DNA of 9,376 bases from JBBIJH01 sp037446075 (GTDB lineage Bacteria; Bacteroidota; Ignavibacteria; UBA10030; JAHEZR01), in contig JBBIJH010000100.1 of NCBI GenBank assembly GCA_037446075.1, positions 1-9,376 on the forward strand, written 5' to 3'. The notes beneath the pieces were generated by a model. It searched no databases, was not told the origin of the DNA, and saw only the letters and a program-made list of their open reading frames with translations. This document shows positions 1-5,153 of this stretch, piece after piece. The position numbers and the translations under genes were made by a program. The stretch's first letter is position 1. Every line of letters starts with the position of its first letter.

Positions 1-494
1 GTCCTCCCTGCAATCTCTGCAAGCCCAAAATCCGTAATCTTCACTTGTCCTTTGGCAGTCACCATCACGTTCGCACTCTTGATGTCACGATGCACGATAC
101 CTTTCTCATGTGCTTCCTGCAGACCTTCTGCAACTGCGATCGCGATAGCAATCACCTCTTTGATGGGCAGGGGACGGCCATCGATTTTCTCTTTTAGTGT
201 CGTGCCTTCAACGAATTCCATCGCGATGAAAGCTGATTTGCCGCCTGTTACGGGGTCGTCGATCCCCTCGAACTCATAAATCATCGCAATGCTCGGATGA
301 CTCAGACTTGCCGCAGCCTCGGCTTCTCGAACGAATCGACTCCTGTCAGCATCCGTGAGAATTGCCTGTCGGGGAAGAAATTTCAGAGCGACGGAGCGAC
401 GGAGTTTAATGTCTTCGGCTTTATAGACGACGCCCATCCCTCCTTCGCCTAATTTCTCCAGAATCCTGTAATGAGAGATCGTTTGTCCAATCAC
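1..494 (-). CDS. Hanks-type Ser/Thr protein kinase, N-terminal part (runs off left edge)
   Basis: This is the first 164 codons of a eukaryotic-like Ser/Thr kinase, expected to phosphorylate proteins on Ser/Thr from the cytoplasmic side. The GTG start at 494-492 follows an AAAGGAGG ribosome site (506-499) by 4 nt. It reads VIGQTISHYRILEKLGEGGM, so it contains the glycine-rich loop GEGGMG. Next come the ATP-binding lysine in VALKF, the catalytic loop HRDIKSAN and the metal-binding DFGLA close to the window edge. All catalytic motifs visible so far are intact, so this copy looks active. The activation segment and everything C-terminal are missing. By analogy with the two kinases at the right end it may continue into a membrane segment, a TolB-like domain and TPRs, but that is inference. 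It lies 245 nt downstream of the RidA-like gene, and that spacer holds decayed kinase starts. The start depends on GTG because no ATG lies at the conserved N-terminus. Confidence 0.93.
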   Translation of the reverse strand, partial: MIGQTISHYRILEKLGEGGMGVVYKAEDIKLRRSVALKFLPRQAILTDADRSRFVREAEAAASLSHPSIAMIYEFEGIDDPVTGGKSAFIAMEFVEGTTLKEKIDGRPLPIKEVIAIAIAVAEGLQEAHEKGIVHRDIKSANVMVTAKGQVKITDFGLAEIAGR

Positions 495-498
495 TGGG

Positions 499-506
499 CC
501 TCCTTT
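499..506 (-). promoter_or_regulatory. Ribosome binding site of the left-hand kinase
   Basis: The minus strand reads AAAGGAGG, with four bases (CCCA) before the GTG at 494. It supports GTG as the start and lies just 3' of the hairpin at 510-527, so folding of that stem could affect access to it. Confidence 0.7.
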
Positions 507-509
507 AGC

Positions 510-527
510 TCCCGCCTTACGGCGGGA
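510..527 (-). repeat. Perfect hairpin with GTAA loop upstream of kinase start
   Basis: The plus-strand arms TCCCGCC (510-516) and GGCGGGA (521-527) are perfect 7-bp complements around a 4-nt loop. On the transcribed minus strand the loop is GTAA, a GNRA-type tetraloop. There is no following T-run, so it is not a standard terminator. A counterpart stem occurs at 7642-7661 in the same place relative to another kinase gene. Confidence 0.75.
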
Positions 528-530
528 TCC

Positions 531-629
531 TCAAAATGGCAATGGCTCGTTGAAAAACACTCGTGAGCCATTTCGGGACTCGCCGAGCTCTCCATGAATT
601 TTATACTGTGATATGGTCTGTCCAATCAC
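531..629 (-). pseudogene. Kinase N-terminus stub (32 codons)
   Basis: A GTG at 629-627, preceded by AGGAGG (640-635) at 5 nt, opens a short frame reading VIGQTISQYKIHGELGE. It then diverges and stops at TGA (533-531). The first 17 residues align without gaps to the real kinase start at 494 (VIGQTISHYRILEKLGE). The glycine loop and everything after it are absent, so it cannot be a kinase. The good ribosome site means it could still be translated as a leader peptide ending 36 nt before the real GTG. I read it as a truncated duplicate of the kinase 5' end, or a leader peptide derived from one. Confidence 0.65.
541..572 (-). repeat. 8-bp inverted repeat within leader copy A
   Basis: The arms AATGGCTC (541-548) and GAGCCATT (565-572) are perfect complements separated by 16 nt. 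An alternative pairing, TGGC (537-540) with GCCA (567-570), aligns with TTGC/GCAA (7671-7674/7700-7703) in copy B. There the bases differ but pairing is kept. Confidence 0.6.
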
Positions 630-702
630 GGGCACCTCCTGTAGCAAGAGCATTCTGCAACTTTCCCACGTCTCGAGAATGCAATATCCTTTCTCCGATC
701 AT
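601..702 (-). pseudogene. Possible second, more decayed kinase N-terminus stub
   Basis: An ATG at 702-700 begins MIGERILHSRDVGKLQNA. Aligned without gaps to VIGQTISHYRILEKLGEG it shares seven of 18 residues (I, G, I, H, R, K, L), and the DNA also matches well over the first codons. The frame then runs into the ribosome site of the next stub and stops at TAA (603-601), overlapping that stub. No clear Shine-Dalgarno precedes the ATG. The match is short, so chance similarity cannot be excluded, but position and orientation fit a tandem series of kinase starts. Confidence 0.4.
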
Positions 703-739
703 GGGTCGGTCTGGATCTCGCAATCAAGAAAATCTCGTA

Positions 740-1219
740 CTACTGCCTTACCGCAATCCCCTGCACCTCAAAGTGCGCCCCTCGGAGTAGCGGTCCAGAG
801 CCAATGAAGGCACGCGCAGGAAAACCTTTTTGGAAGTACGTCTTATAAACTGAATTGAATTTGTCGTAGAGAGAAAGATCAGGACAGAAGACCTGGAAAT
901 AAACGATGTCATCCATGGTCATTCCAGCCTCGGCAAGGGTTGCTTTGATCCCATCGAGTGCCAAGCGGATCTCTTGCTCGAGGTCAGCGGGTGGCTTTCC
1001 CGCCTTCGGGTCAATCCCGATTCGGCCTGCCAGATACAATGTGCTCCCCACCATCACACCGTCACTGAATGGAGCTTGGACCGGTCGGCTGGCAAGGTTG
1101 ATGTAGCGTCGTGAGGCTGAGTCCATTTGCTTCTGAGACTGGTGAAAGCTCAGGAAACCTGAGACGCTAAACCCTAGGCAGAACAACGCAAAGAGAATAA
1201 AGATCCGTTTTGGTTGCAT
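740..1219 (-). CDS. RidA/YjgF/UK114-family protein with N-terminal hydrophobic segment
   Basis: This is a RidA-like protein of 159 residues. Known RidA members hydrolyse reactive enamine/imine intermediates in the cytoplasm. Residues about 39-159 form the single Rid domain, including VGSTLYLAGRIG, a central helix with LAEAGMTMDDIV, and the end FPARAFIGSG...HFEVQGIAV. The substrate-binding arginine is kept in PAR (R136) and so is the late glutamate (E151). The position that is Cys in E. coli RidA appears to be Phe (F138). Residues about 4-24 are strongly hydrophobic after KR, giving a signal peptide or membrane anchor that cytosolic RidA lacks; there is no convincing lipobox. I chose ATG 1219 because AAGGAG (1232-1227) precedes it by 7 nt. 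A GTG at 1249 overlapping the upstream stop would add ten residues but has no such site. It follows the heparinase-like gene by 26 nt and is very likely cotranscribed. Its substrate is unknown. Confidence 0.88.
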   Translation of the reverse strand: MQPKRIFILFALFCLGFSVSGFLSFHQSQKQMDSASRRYINLASRPVQAPFSDGVMVGSTLYLAGRIGIDPKAGKPPADLEQEIRLALDGIKATLAEAGMTMDDIVYFQVFCPDLSLYDKFNSVYKTYFQKGFPARAFIGSGPLLRGAHFEVQGIAVRQ

Positions 1220-1226
1220 GGAATTA

Positions 1227-1232
1227 CTCCTT
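1227..1232 (-). promoter_or_regulatory. Ribosome binding site deciding the RidA-like start
   Basis: The minus strand has AAGGAG followed by the 7-nt spacer TAATTCC and ATG at 1219. This favours the ATG over the earlier in-frame GTG at 1249. Confidence 0.75.
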
Positions 1233-1245
1233 CGTTGCGTTCTGA

Positions 1246-3288
1246 TCACGATTCAAATTTCACTCTCGGAAAATCACGCTCCAGACGAATCACAAGAGCA
1301 CCATCATTTTTGCTTGTCTTGAATATGACGTTGCAAACAGCTCCCTTGAGTCGAACATCAAGTCTCGGAGCAGCAACCTCTCCAACCGGCCTGACATGAC
1401 AGGCGACAACAAGTGTGGCCGTTTTTGATGGCTGAGTTGCAACTTCAATGTATGGGAAGATTCCTTTGTCTTCCGGCACATCGAGTTTGCCTTGAGCTAC
1501 CTGAACTGGACAGTCGCCTGCGACTTTTGCTGACAGGAGAGCAAAGGGACGTCGGATCTCAAACGATTGTCCATCTATCCCGATCACTAAGTTTGCAAGG
1601 CCGTCGACATTGAAAGCTTGAAAGCGTACCTGAAAGGTCGAGGGGCTATTTTCTTTTTCGAACTCATCGATGAATAAGACAACATCCGGCTTCACGAACA
1701 CGATCGTGCGCTGGACTTTCCGGACGTCCTCGTTGACAAGTCGGTACGCAGGAGTTGCGTCGCTCGTAAACACCGACAGCTTCTCCCCCGGATTGTATTG
1801 CACGACATGAGCTTGTGCCTTCGACGGATTTGTTCCTTCCCTGCCGTCATGATACTGGTGGCCCTTGCCATCGACGAGCACCGCGGTGTGCGCTTCCGTC
1901 AGCCGCAGAATCCAGTGCTTCTCCGTGTAGGAATAAGCCGCCCCGTACGGATCGTGGAGTAGCCGCTCGCCGTAGGCTTTCACAATAACGCTATTCCTAT
2001 CGGCATGCTCATGGTTGGCTGGGCCGCCGCTTCTCATCCCTACGACTGTGTCATCCACTCCCCAACCGCTCCGGGATACAATCCAATCATCCTCAAACTT
2101 CACATCCTTCAGATCGACAGATGGCAAGCTCGCCTTCACACTCGGCTCATTCCAAATTAGAGCGAACAAGTTCCTCTTAGCACCATAAAGTTCAGCAGTG
2201 TGCTGAGCCAAGCCGTCCTTGAATTCTCGCGCAACCCAAAACCCCACCGACGCATCTGGAGAAGCAGCTGCATCGCTGAAGTTTACCACATCATCCGGAT
2301 AATTCCGTGAAGGCATGCCCATCTGGAGTGCGAACCGCATGGTCCCGCGAAAGTTAATAAGCTTTCGCAGGTCAACGCCTCGAAGCCGCTTCAGAACATC
2401 GATCGCCATTGCATAGTGCTGCGTGGTGTAGTACCAGTAGGAGATCCCTTCGAGATAGCTCCCATCCTTGCCGTAGAGTGAAGCAAAATTCTCCAAACTC
2501 TCACGAGCGAGATCCAGCCACTTCGGCGCGTCTGGATGATGGTCGTACAACAACACCGAGCCGATTGTCAGCCCTGCAATCGGAATCATTTTCAGATTCG
2601 TCTTGTCAAGAATAATCGGCCATCGACTTAAATCGAAGCGAAGCTTATATGTCGATGTCGGATTGAACCCCCAGCCTTTCACGCGGTCGGGATACTTCAT
2701 GCCGTAGAGGGTGAGATAACATGGAGGGCAGCCTTTCTTGGCGATGGCATCAAGTATTGCTGAGCGAGTCGAGGAAGAGATTCGTTCGTAAAGCCAATCG
2801 TAGGCGAAACTCATTGCCAACGTCGTTTCGGGGGCCCGCTGAAGCCCGATTGTCTCGGTGCCTCCCTCCAGGAAGTAGTCCCATTCGTTGAAGGAGAGAA
2901 TCTTCTCGATCGTCAGCGTGGCAAGTTCTTCATGCTGACGATTCTCGTCGATGAGCGCGACGAACGCGGAGCGCTTCAGAATCTCATTGGCCCGGAGGAG
3001 GTGGGCAACGTGGTTGTGGATGTCGAGTTCTTCCACCAGGAACTTCTTGTCGGCGGCAAGATCGGCGTTGACGAGAGAATTCCAGAATTCCTTGAAGTTG
3101 GAGAGGCGTGCATTCTCTCGAATCCGCGGAAGGTCGTCCTGAGAGAAGAATAAAGATGGATGTTTGCCAGCTTGAGTGACTGGAATTCTTGCGAGGAAAT
3201 CTCTGTCGAAGCTCAGAAGGCCGGTGAGGGCAAACAATCCGCGCTGTAGGAATTGGCGACGTGAAGTACAGGTACGCTCAGTATTCAT
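1246..3288 (-). CDS. Tat-exported heparinase II/III-like protein (polysaccharide lyase-like)
   Basis: This 680-residue protein resembles heparinase II/III and oligoalginate lyase-type enzymes, which cleave uronic-acid polysaccharides by beta-elimination outside the cytoplasm. The N-terminus has a twin-arginine motif, SRRQFLQ (residues 9-15), followed by a hydrophobic stretch, so folded export by Tat is expected. Residues about 45-330 look like the alpha/alpha-toroid domain and include DGSYLEGISYWYY (275-287), the family's usual EGxxYW tyrosine region. Residues about 395-640 look like the beta-sandwich heparinase II/III domain, with NHEHADRNSVIVKAYGERLL (425-444), DPYG and EAHTAVLVDG. The NNW/NH-type motif that usually comes before the tyrosine region is not obvious; GWGFNP (205-210) occupies roughly that place, so activity and substrate are uncertain. 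The ATG overlaps the upstream DUF4198 stop (ATGA) and lacks a good ribosome site, which implies translational coupling. Another lyase or hydrolase specificity within this fold is possible. Confidence 0.85.
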   Translation of the reverse strand: MNTERTCTSRRQFLQRGLFALTGLLSFDRDFLARIPVTQAGKHPSLFFSQDDLPRIRENARLSNFKEFWNSLVNADLAADKKFLVEELDIHNHVAHLLRANEILKRSAFVALIDENRQHEELATLTIEKILSFNEWDYFLEGGTETIGLQRAPETTLAMSFAYDWLYERISSSTRSAILDAIAKKGCPPCYLTLYGMKYPDRVKGWGFNPTSTYKLRFDLSRWPIILDKTNLKMIPIAGLTIGSVLLYDHHPDAPKWLDLARESLENFASLYGKDGSYLEGISYWYYTTQHYAMAIDVLKRLRGVDLRKLINFRGTMRFALQMGMPSRNYPDDVVNFSDAAASPDASVGFWVAREFKDGLAQHTAELYGAKRNLFALIWNEPSVKASLPSVDLKDVKFEDDWIVSRSGWGVDDTVVGMRSGGPANHEHADRNSVIVKAYGERLLHDPYGAAYSYTEKHWILRLTEAHTAVLVDGKGHQYHDGREGTNPSKAQAHVVQYNPGEKLSVFTSDATPAYRLVNEDVRKVQRTIVFVKPDVVLFIDEFEKENSPSTFQVRFQAFNVDGLANLVIGIDGQSFEIRRPFALLSAKVAGDCPVQVAQGKLDVPEDKGIFPYIEVATQPSKTATLVVACHVRPVGEVAAPRLDVRLKGAVCNVIFKTSKNDGALVIRLERDFPRVKFES

Positions 3289-4103
3289 TTTTTCTTAACT
3301 TCGAACGTCAGCGATGCCCAGAAGCTCTCCCAGTCAGCTTCCGGCGAATTTTCCAACGGAAGCATGTGCACAACACGAATCAACCACGGCCCCTGGTGAC
3401 GAAGGACAAAACTTGCCTGCCCGTCCTTCCCCGTTCTGACGGCTTGGTCGTACGTGTCCGGCCTGTCGGTAAAACCAGGATATGTCGCCGATATGAGCGA
3501 GTTCTGGAGAGGCTTGCCGTCGAACAAGACCTGCACGACAATCGAATCTCCAGGCTTCAAGCTATAGGGATTGACAAGAGGCACAATCTCGATTTTCTGT
3601 CTGATCACTTTGTTGAAGTGCCCCGGACCGGTGTCTCCCACCTGGACGAGGGTTTTCACATATCGGGAATACCTCTCGCGACCTGTCTTCTCGGTTTCAC
3701 CTCGTTGCTTCCTCAATTCGATGATGTGATCGAGTCCCTCCGACTGCAGGTAATGCAGGAATTGCTCTGGTCGCATCTCAATAAGCCGCGCTTTCCAGCC
3801 CAGGGCAAAGATGTGCGTTCCTCCTTGGGTAGGGAGAATTAAGGCAGCGTGAGGGCTGTCCACAGGCGATATTGCCGTGAGGTCGTACACTTTCGCGGGT
3901 GCGATGTGAAGAAACCGAACGACACGCTCGGGATTCCAGTTCTGTGGAGTCCCAGGGAAAGAATCACTAACATGAATGAAAATCTTCAGCGAGTCGCCCA
4001 GGGTCATTCGGAACTTGGACGGAAAGAGGAAAAAGTCGTGTGCCTGCGCGACGAAAGATACCGAGAACAAAAGCAGAACATAGCGTAGCAGTTGGCGACT
4101 CAC
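3285..4103 (-). CDS. DUF4198-type exported protein
   Basis: This 272-residue protein has a clear Sec signal peptide: hydrophobic LLRYVLLLFSVSFVAQA, with likely cleavage after A21, so the mature chain would begin HDFFLFP. The rest matches the DUF4198 pattern (Pfam PF10670, some members annotated as nickel-uptake-related): RYSRYVKTLVQVG, IEIVPLVNPYSLKPGDSI, LFDGKPLQNSLISA, RTGKDGQASFVL, GPWLIRVVHM and a final WESFWASLTFEV. Such proteins are predicted beta-sandwich, periplasmic or envelope proteins, with metal transport proposed for some. No function is shown here. The start is GTG at 4103 preceded by GAGG at 5 nt, and it codes directly into the signal peptide. It lies 35 nt after the ABM-like gene. 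Its stop overlaps the start of the heparinase-like gene (ATGA), so the two are probably made in coupled amounts and act in the same compartment. Confidence 0.87.
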   Translation of the reverse strand: MSRQLLRYVLLLFSVSFVAQAHDFFLFPSKFRMTLGDSLKIFIHVSDSFPGTPQNWNPERVVRFLHIAPAKVYDLTAISPVDSPHAALILPTQGGTHIFALGWKARLIEMRPEQFLHYLQSEGLDHIIELRKQRGETEKTGRERYSRYVKTLVQVGDTGPGHFNKVIRQKIEIVPLVNPYSLKPGDSIVVQVLFDGKPLQNSLISATYPGFTDRPDTYDQAVRTGKDGQASFVLRHQGPWLIRVVHMLPLENSPEADWESFWASLTFEVKKK

Positions 4104-4138
4104 TATAACCTCGGAGAAAAGGAACTCGTGATTGGGTG

Positions 4139-4894
4139 CTATCTTAACTGTTTACCAGTAACAACCTGGTACGGCTTGACGGTTAGATCTTCTGATGTCA
4201 CAGTCGCTGCTTGGGCTTCTTCAGCCAGTTTCATCTTCCATTGAAAAACCTGAGAGAAAGTGGGACGGAGTTTCTCCACCAGCTCATCGAAGATGCCGCT
4301 CTGCTCATAGGCATCAGCGTGCTCTTTGCTGTCCCAGATTGTTACTGAGATTGCCTCGCCTTCATCTGCACTTTCTACCAGAAACGCATATCGGCAGCCA
4401 GGGACCCCGCGAAGGACCGGAACGATCTCGGCTTCATAGATCCGTTTGAACTCCTCGGTCCTTTCGTGCTCAACCTTCATTGAAGTGAGTCGGACGTACA
4501 TGGGACTGCTGAGAACTTCAGAGATTTCGCCGATTTCTGCACTCGTCGCAGTTCTGTATGAGCGCACCATTGGTTCTTCCTGGACCGGCGTGTACTCCAG
4601 CTTTAGCTCCTTTGCAAGCTGGACCCTCCATTCGGTGGAGCTTTGGAGCAAATCTCTTGCCTTTTGGAGGAGCGAGGTGTATATGCCACTCTCCTCGTAT
4701 CCTCGAGCATGTTCCTGAGTATCCCAGAGTGTACAGGAGATGAGGTCATCCGGGTCATCGAGGCTCTGAATCAGACAAGCGTACAAACAGCCCGGAGTTT
4801 GCTGGAGGGTCAGCAGCACTTCGTCGTTGTAGAAACGTTTCATCTCGCTGAGTTTCCCAGGCCTTATCTTCGCGTGGACAAATCGTGTGACCAT
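4139..4894 (-). CDS. Tandem ABM-like (dimeric alpha/beta barrel) protein
   Basis: This 251-residue cytoplasmic protein is made of two homologous halves, each with an antibiotic-biosynthesis-monooxygenase-like ferredoxin fold. Half one spans about 2-121 and half two about 132-250. Matching pieces are TPGCLYACLI / VPGCRYAFLVES, ISCTLWDTQEHARGYEESGI / ISVTIWDSKEHADAYEQSGI, and tails WRVQLAKE...RSYRTATSAEI / WKMKLAEE...KPYQVVTGKQL. Single-domain ABM proteins dimerise, so this chain likely forms the pair within one polypeptide. ABM members include cofactor-free oxygenases, haem-degrading enzymes and proteins of unknown role; no specific activity can be assigned. ATG 4894 was chosen because GGAGG (4904-4900) lies 5 nt before it. 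The GTG at 4900 overlaps that site. Its 5' end overlaps the preceding small gene by 31 nt. Confidence 0.82.
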   Translation of the reverse strand: MVTRFVHAKIRPGKLSEMKRFYNDEVLLTLQQTPGCLYACLIQSLDDPDDLISCTLWDTQEHARGYEESGIYTSLLQKARDLLQSSTEWRVQLAKELKLEYTPVQEEPMVRSYRTATSAEIGEISEVLSSPMYVRLTSMKVEHERTEEFKRIYEAEIVPVLRGVPGCRYAFLVESADEGEAISVTIWDSKEHADAYEQSGIFDELVEKLRPTFSQVFQWKMKLAEEAQAATVTSEDLTVKPYQVVTGKQLR

Positions 4895-5130
4895 GGCCAC
4901 CTCCTTCGCTCAACAGTTTGCTGCTTCCTTTCTGCTATGAGTTTCTCGAGGGCTTCAATCTTGGCAATCAAGAAATTGATTCTGCGGTTCTCGTCGAGCC
5001 CGATGTCTTCCTTTTGCATGAGAGCCTTATATTCTGACCGTGTCGCTTTTAGCGCCGCTTCTATGGTGGGCAGCGGAGTGTCCGTCAACTTTGCGATATC
5101 TTCGTGAACCATCTCCTGGATTGTGGTCAT
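4864..5130 (-). CDS. Small helical protein of unknown function
   Basis: This 88-residue protein is not recognised. It is rich in charged and aliphatic residues. The centre (about residues 25-70: IEAALKATRSEYKALMQKED and INFLIAKIEALEKLIAERKQ) is predicted helical, possibly a short antiparallel coiled coil. The C-terminus is basic (VERRRWPWSHDLSTRR). There is no signal peptide or membrane segment. ATG 5130 is preferred because GGAGGG (5140-5135) lies just before it; an upstream ATG at 5142 would put the start before that site. It begins 23 nt after the kinase stop and overlaps the ABM-like gene by 31 nt in another frame. Its basic tail is encoded largely in that overlap, so the tail may be under weak constraint. 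Operon position suggests cotranslation with the kinase and ABM-like genes. Confidence 0.68.
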   Translation of the reverse strand: MTTIQEMVHEDIAKLTDTPLPTIEAALKATRSEYKALMQKEDIGLDENRRINFLIAKIEALEKLIAERKQQTVERRRWPWSHDLSTRR

Positions 5131-5153
5131 CGGTCCCTCCATGAAAAAAGAGA

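Larger units (their letters stand above)
495..578 (-). repeat. Kinase-leader repeat element, copy A
   Basis: This 84-nt stretch is related to 7632-7711. In transcript order both copies have TCCC, a CACGAG-containing inverted repeat, a TTTGAGGATCC block, a GC-rich hairpin and a GGAGG ribosome site just before a kinase start. In this copy the first hairpin can form from arms at 541-548 and 565-572 (AATGGCTC / GAGCCATT, perfect). In both copies a kinase-like N-terminal stub ends where the element begins. I do not recognise it as a known element. It could be a mobile micro-element or a cis-regulatory leader. Confidence 0.55.

Noticed and set aside
510..527. Factor-independent terminator after the stub region.
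   Set aside because: The hairpin has no T-run on the transcript side and is followed by a ribosome site and a kinase gene.
1220..1249. GTG start at 1249 for the RidA-like gene, overlapping the upstream TGA.
   Set aside because: AAGGAG sits between it and ATG 1219 at ideal spacing, and the extra residues precede the hydrophobic segment without adding a recognisable part.
3261..3842. A 193-codon open frame on the plus strand.
   Set aside because: It lies antisense to the DUF4198 gene, has no recognisable domain, and the minus-strand frame has signal peptide and family motifs throughout.
4096..4108. A stretch on the plus strand matching the core CGACTCACTATA of a T7-type promoter.
   Set aside because: The upstream part of the consensus and the GG start are absent. 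It lies over the DUF4198 start and points against all genes, with no phage genes nearby. Chance match.
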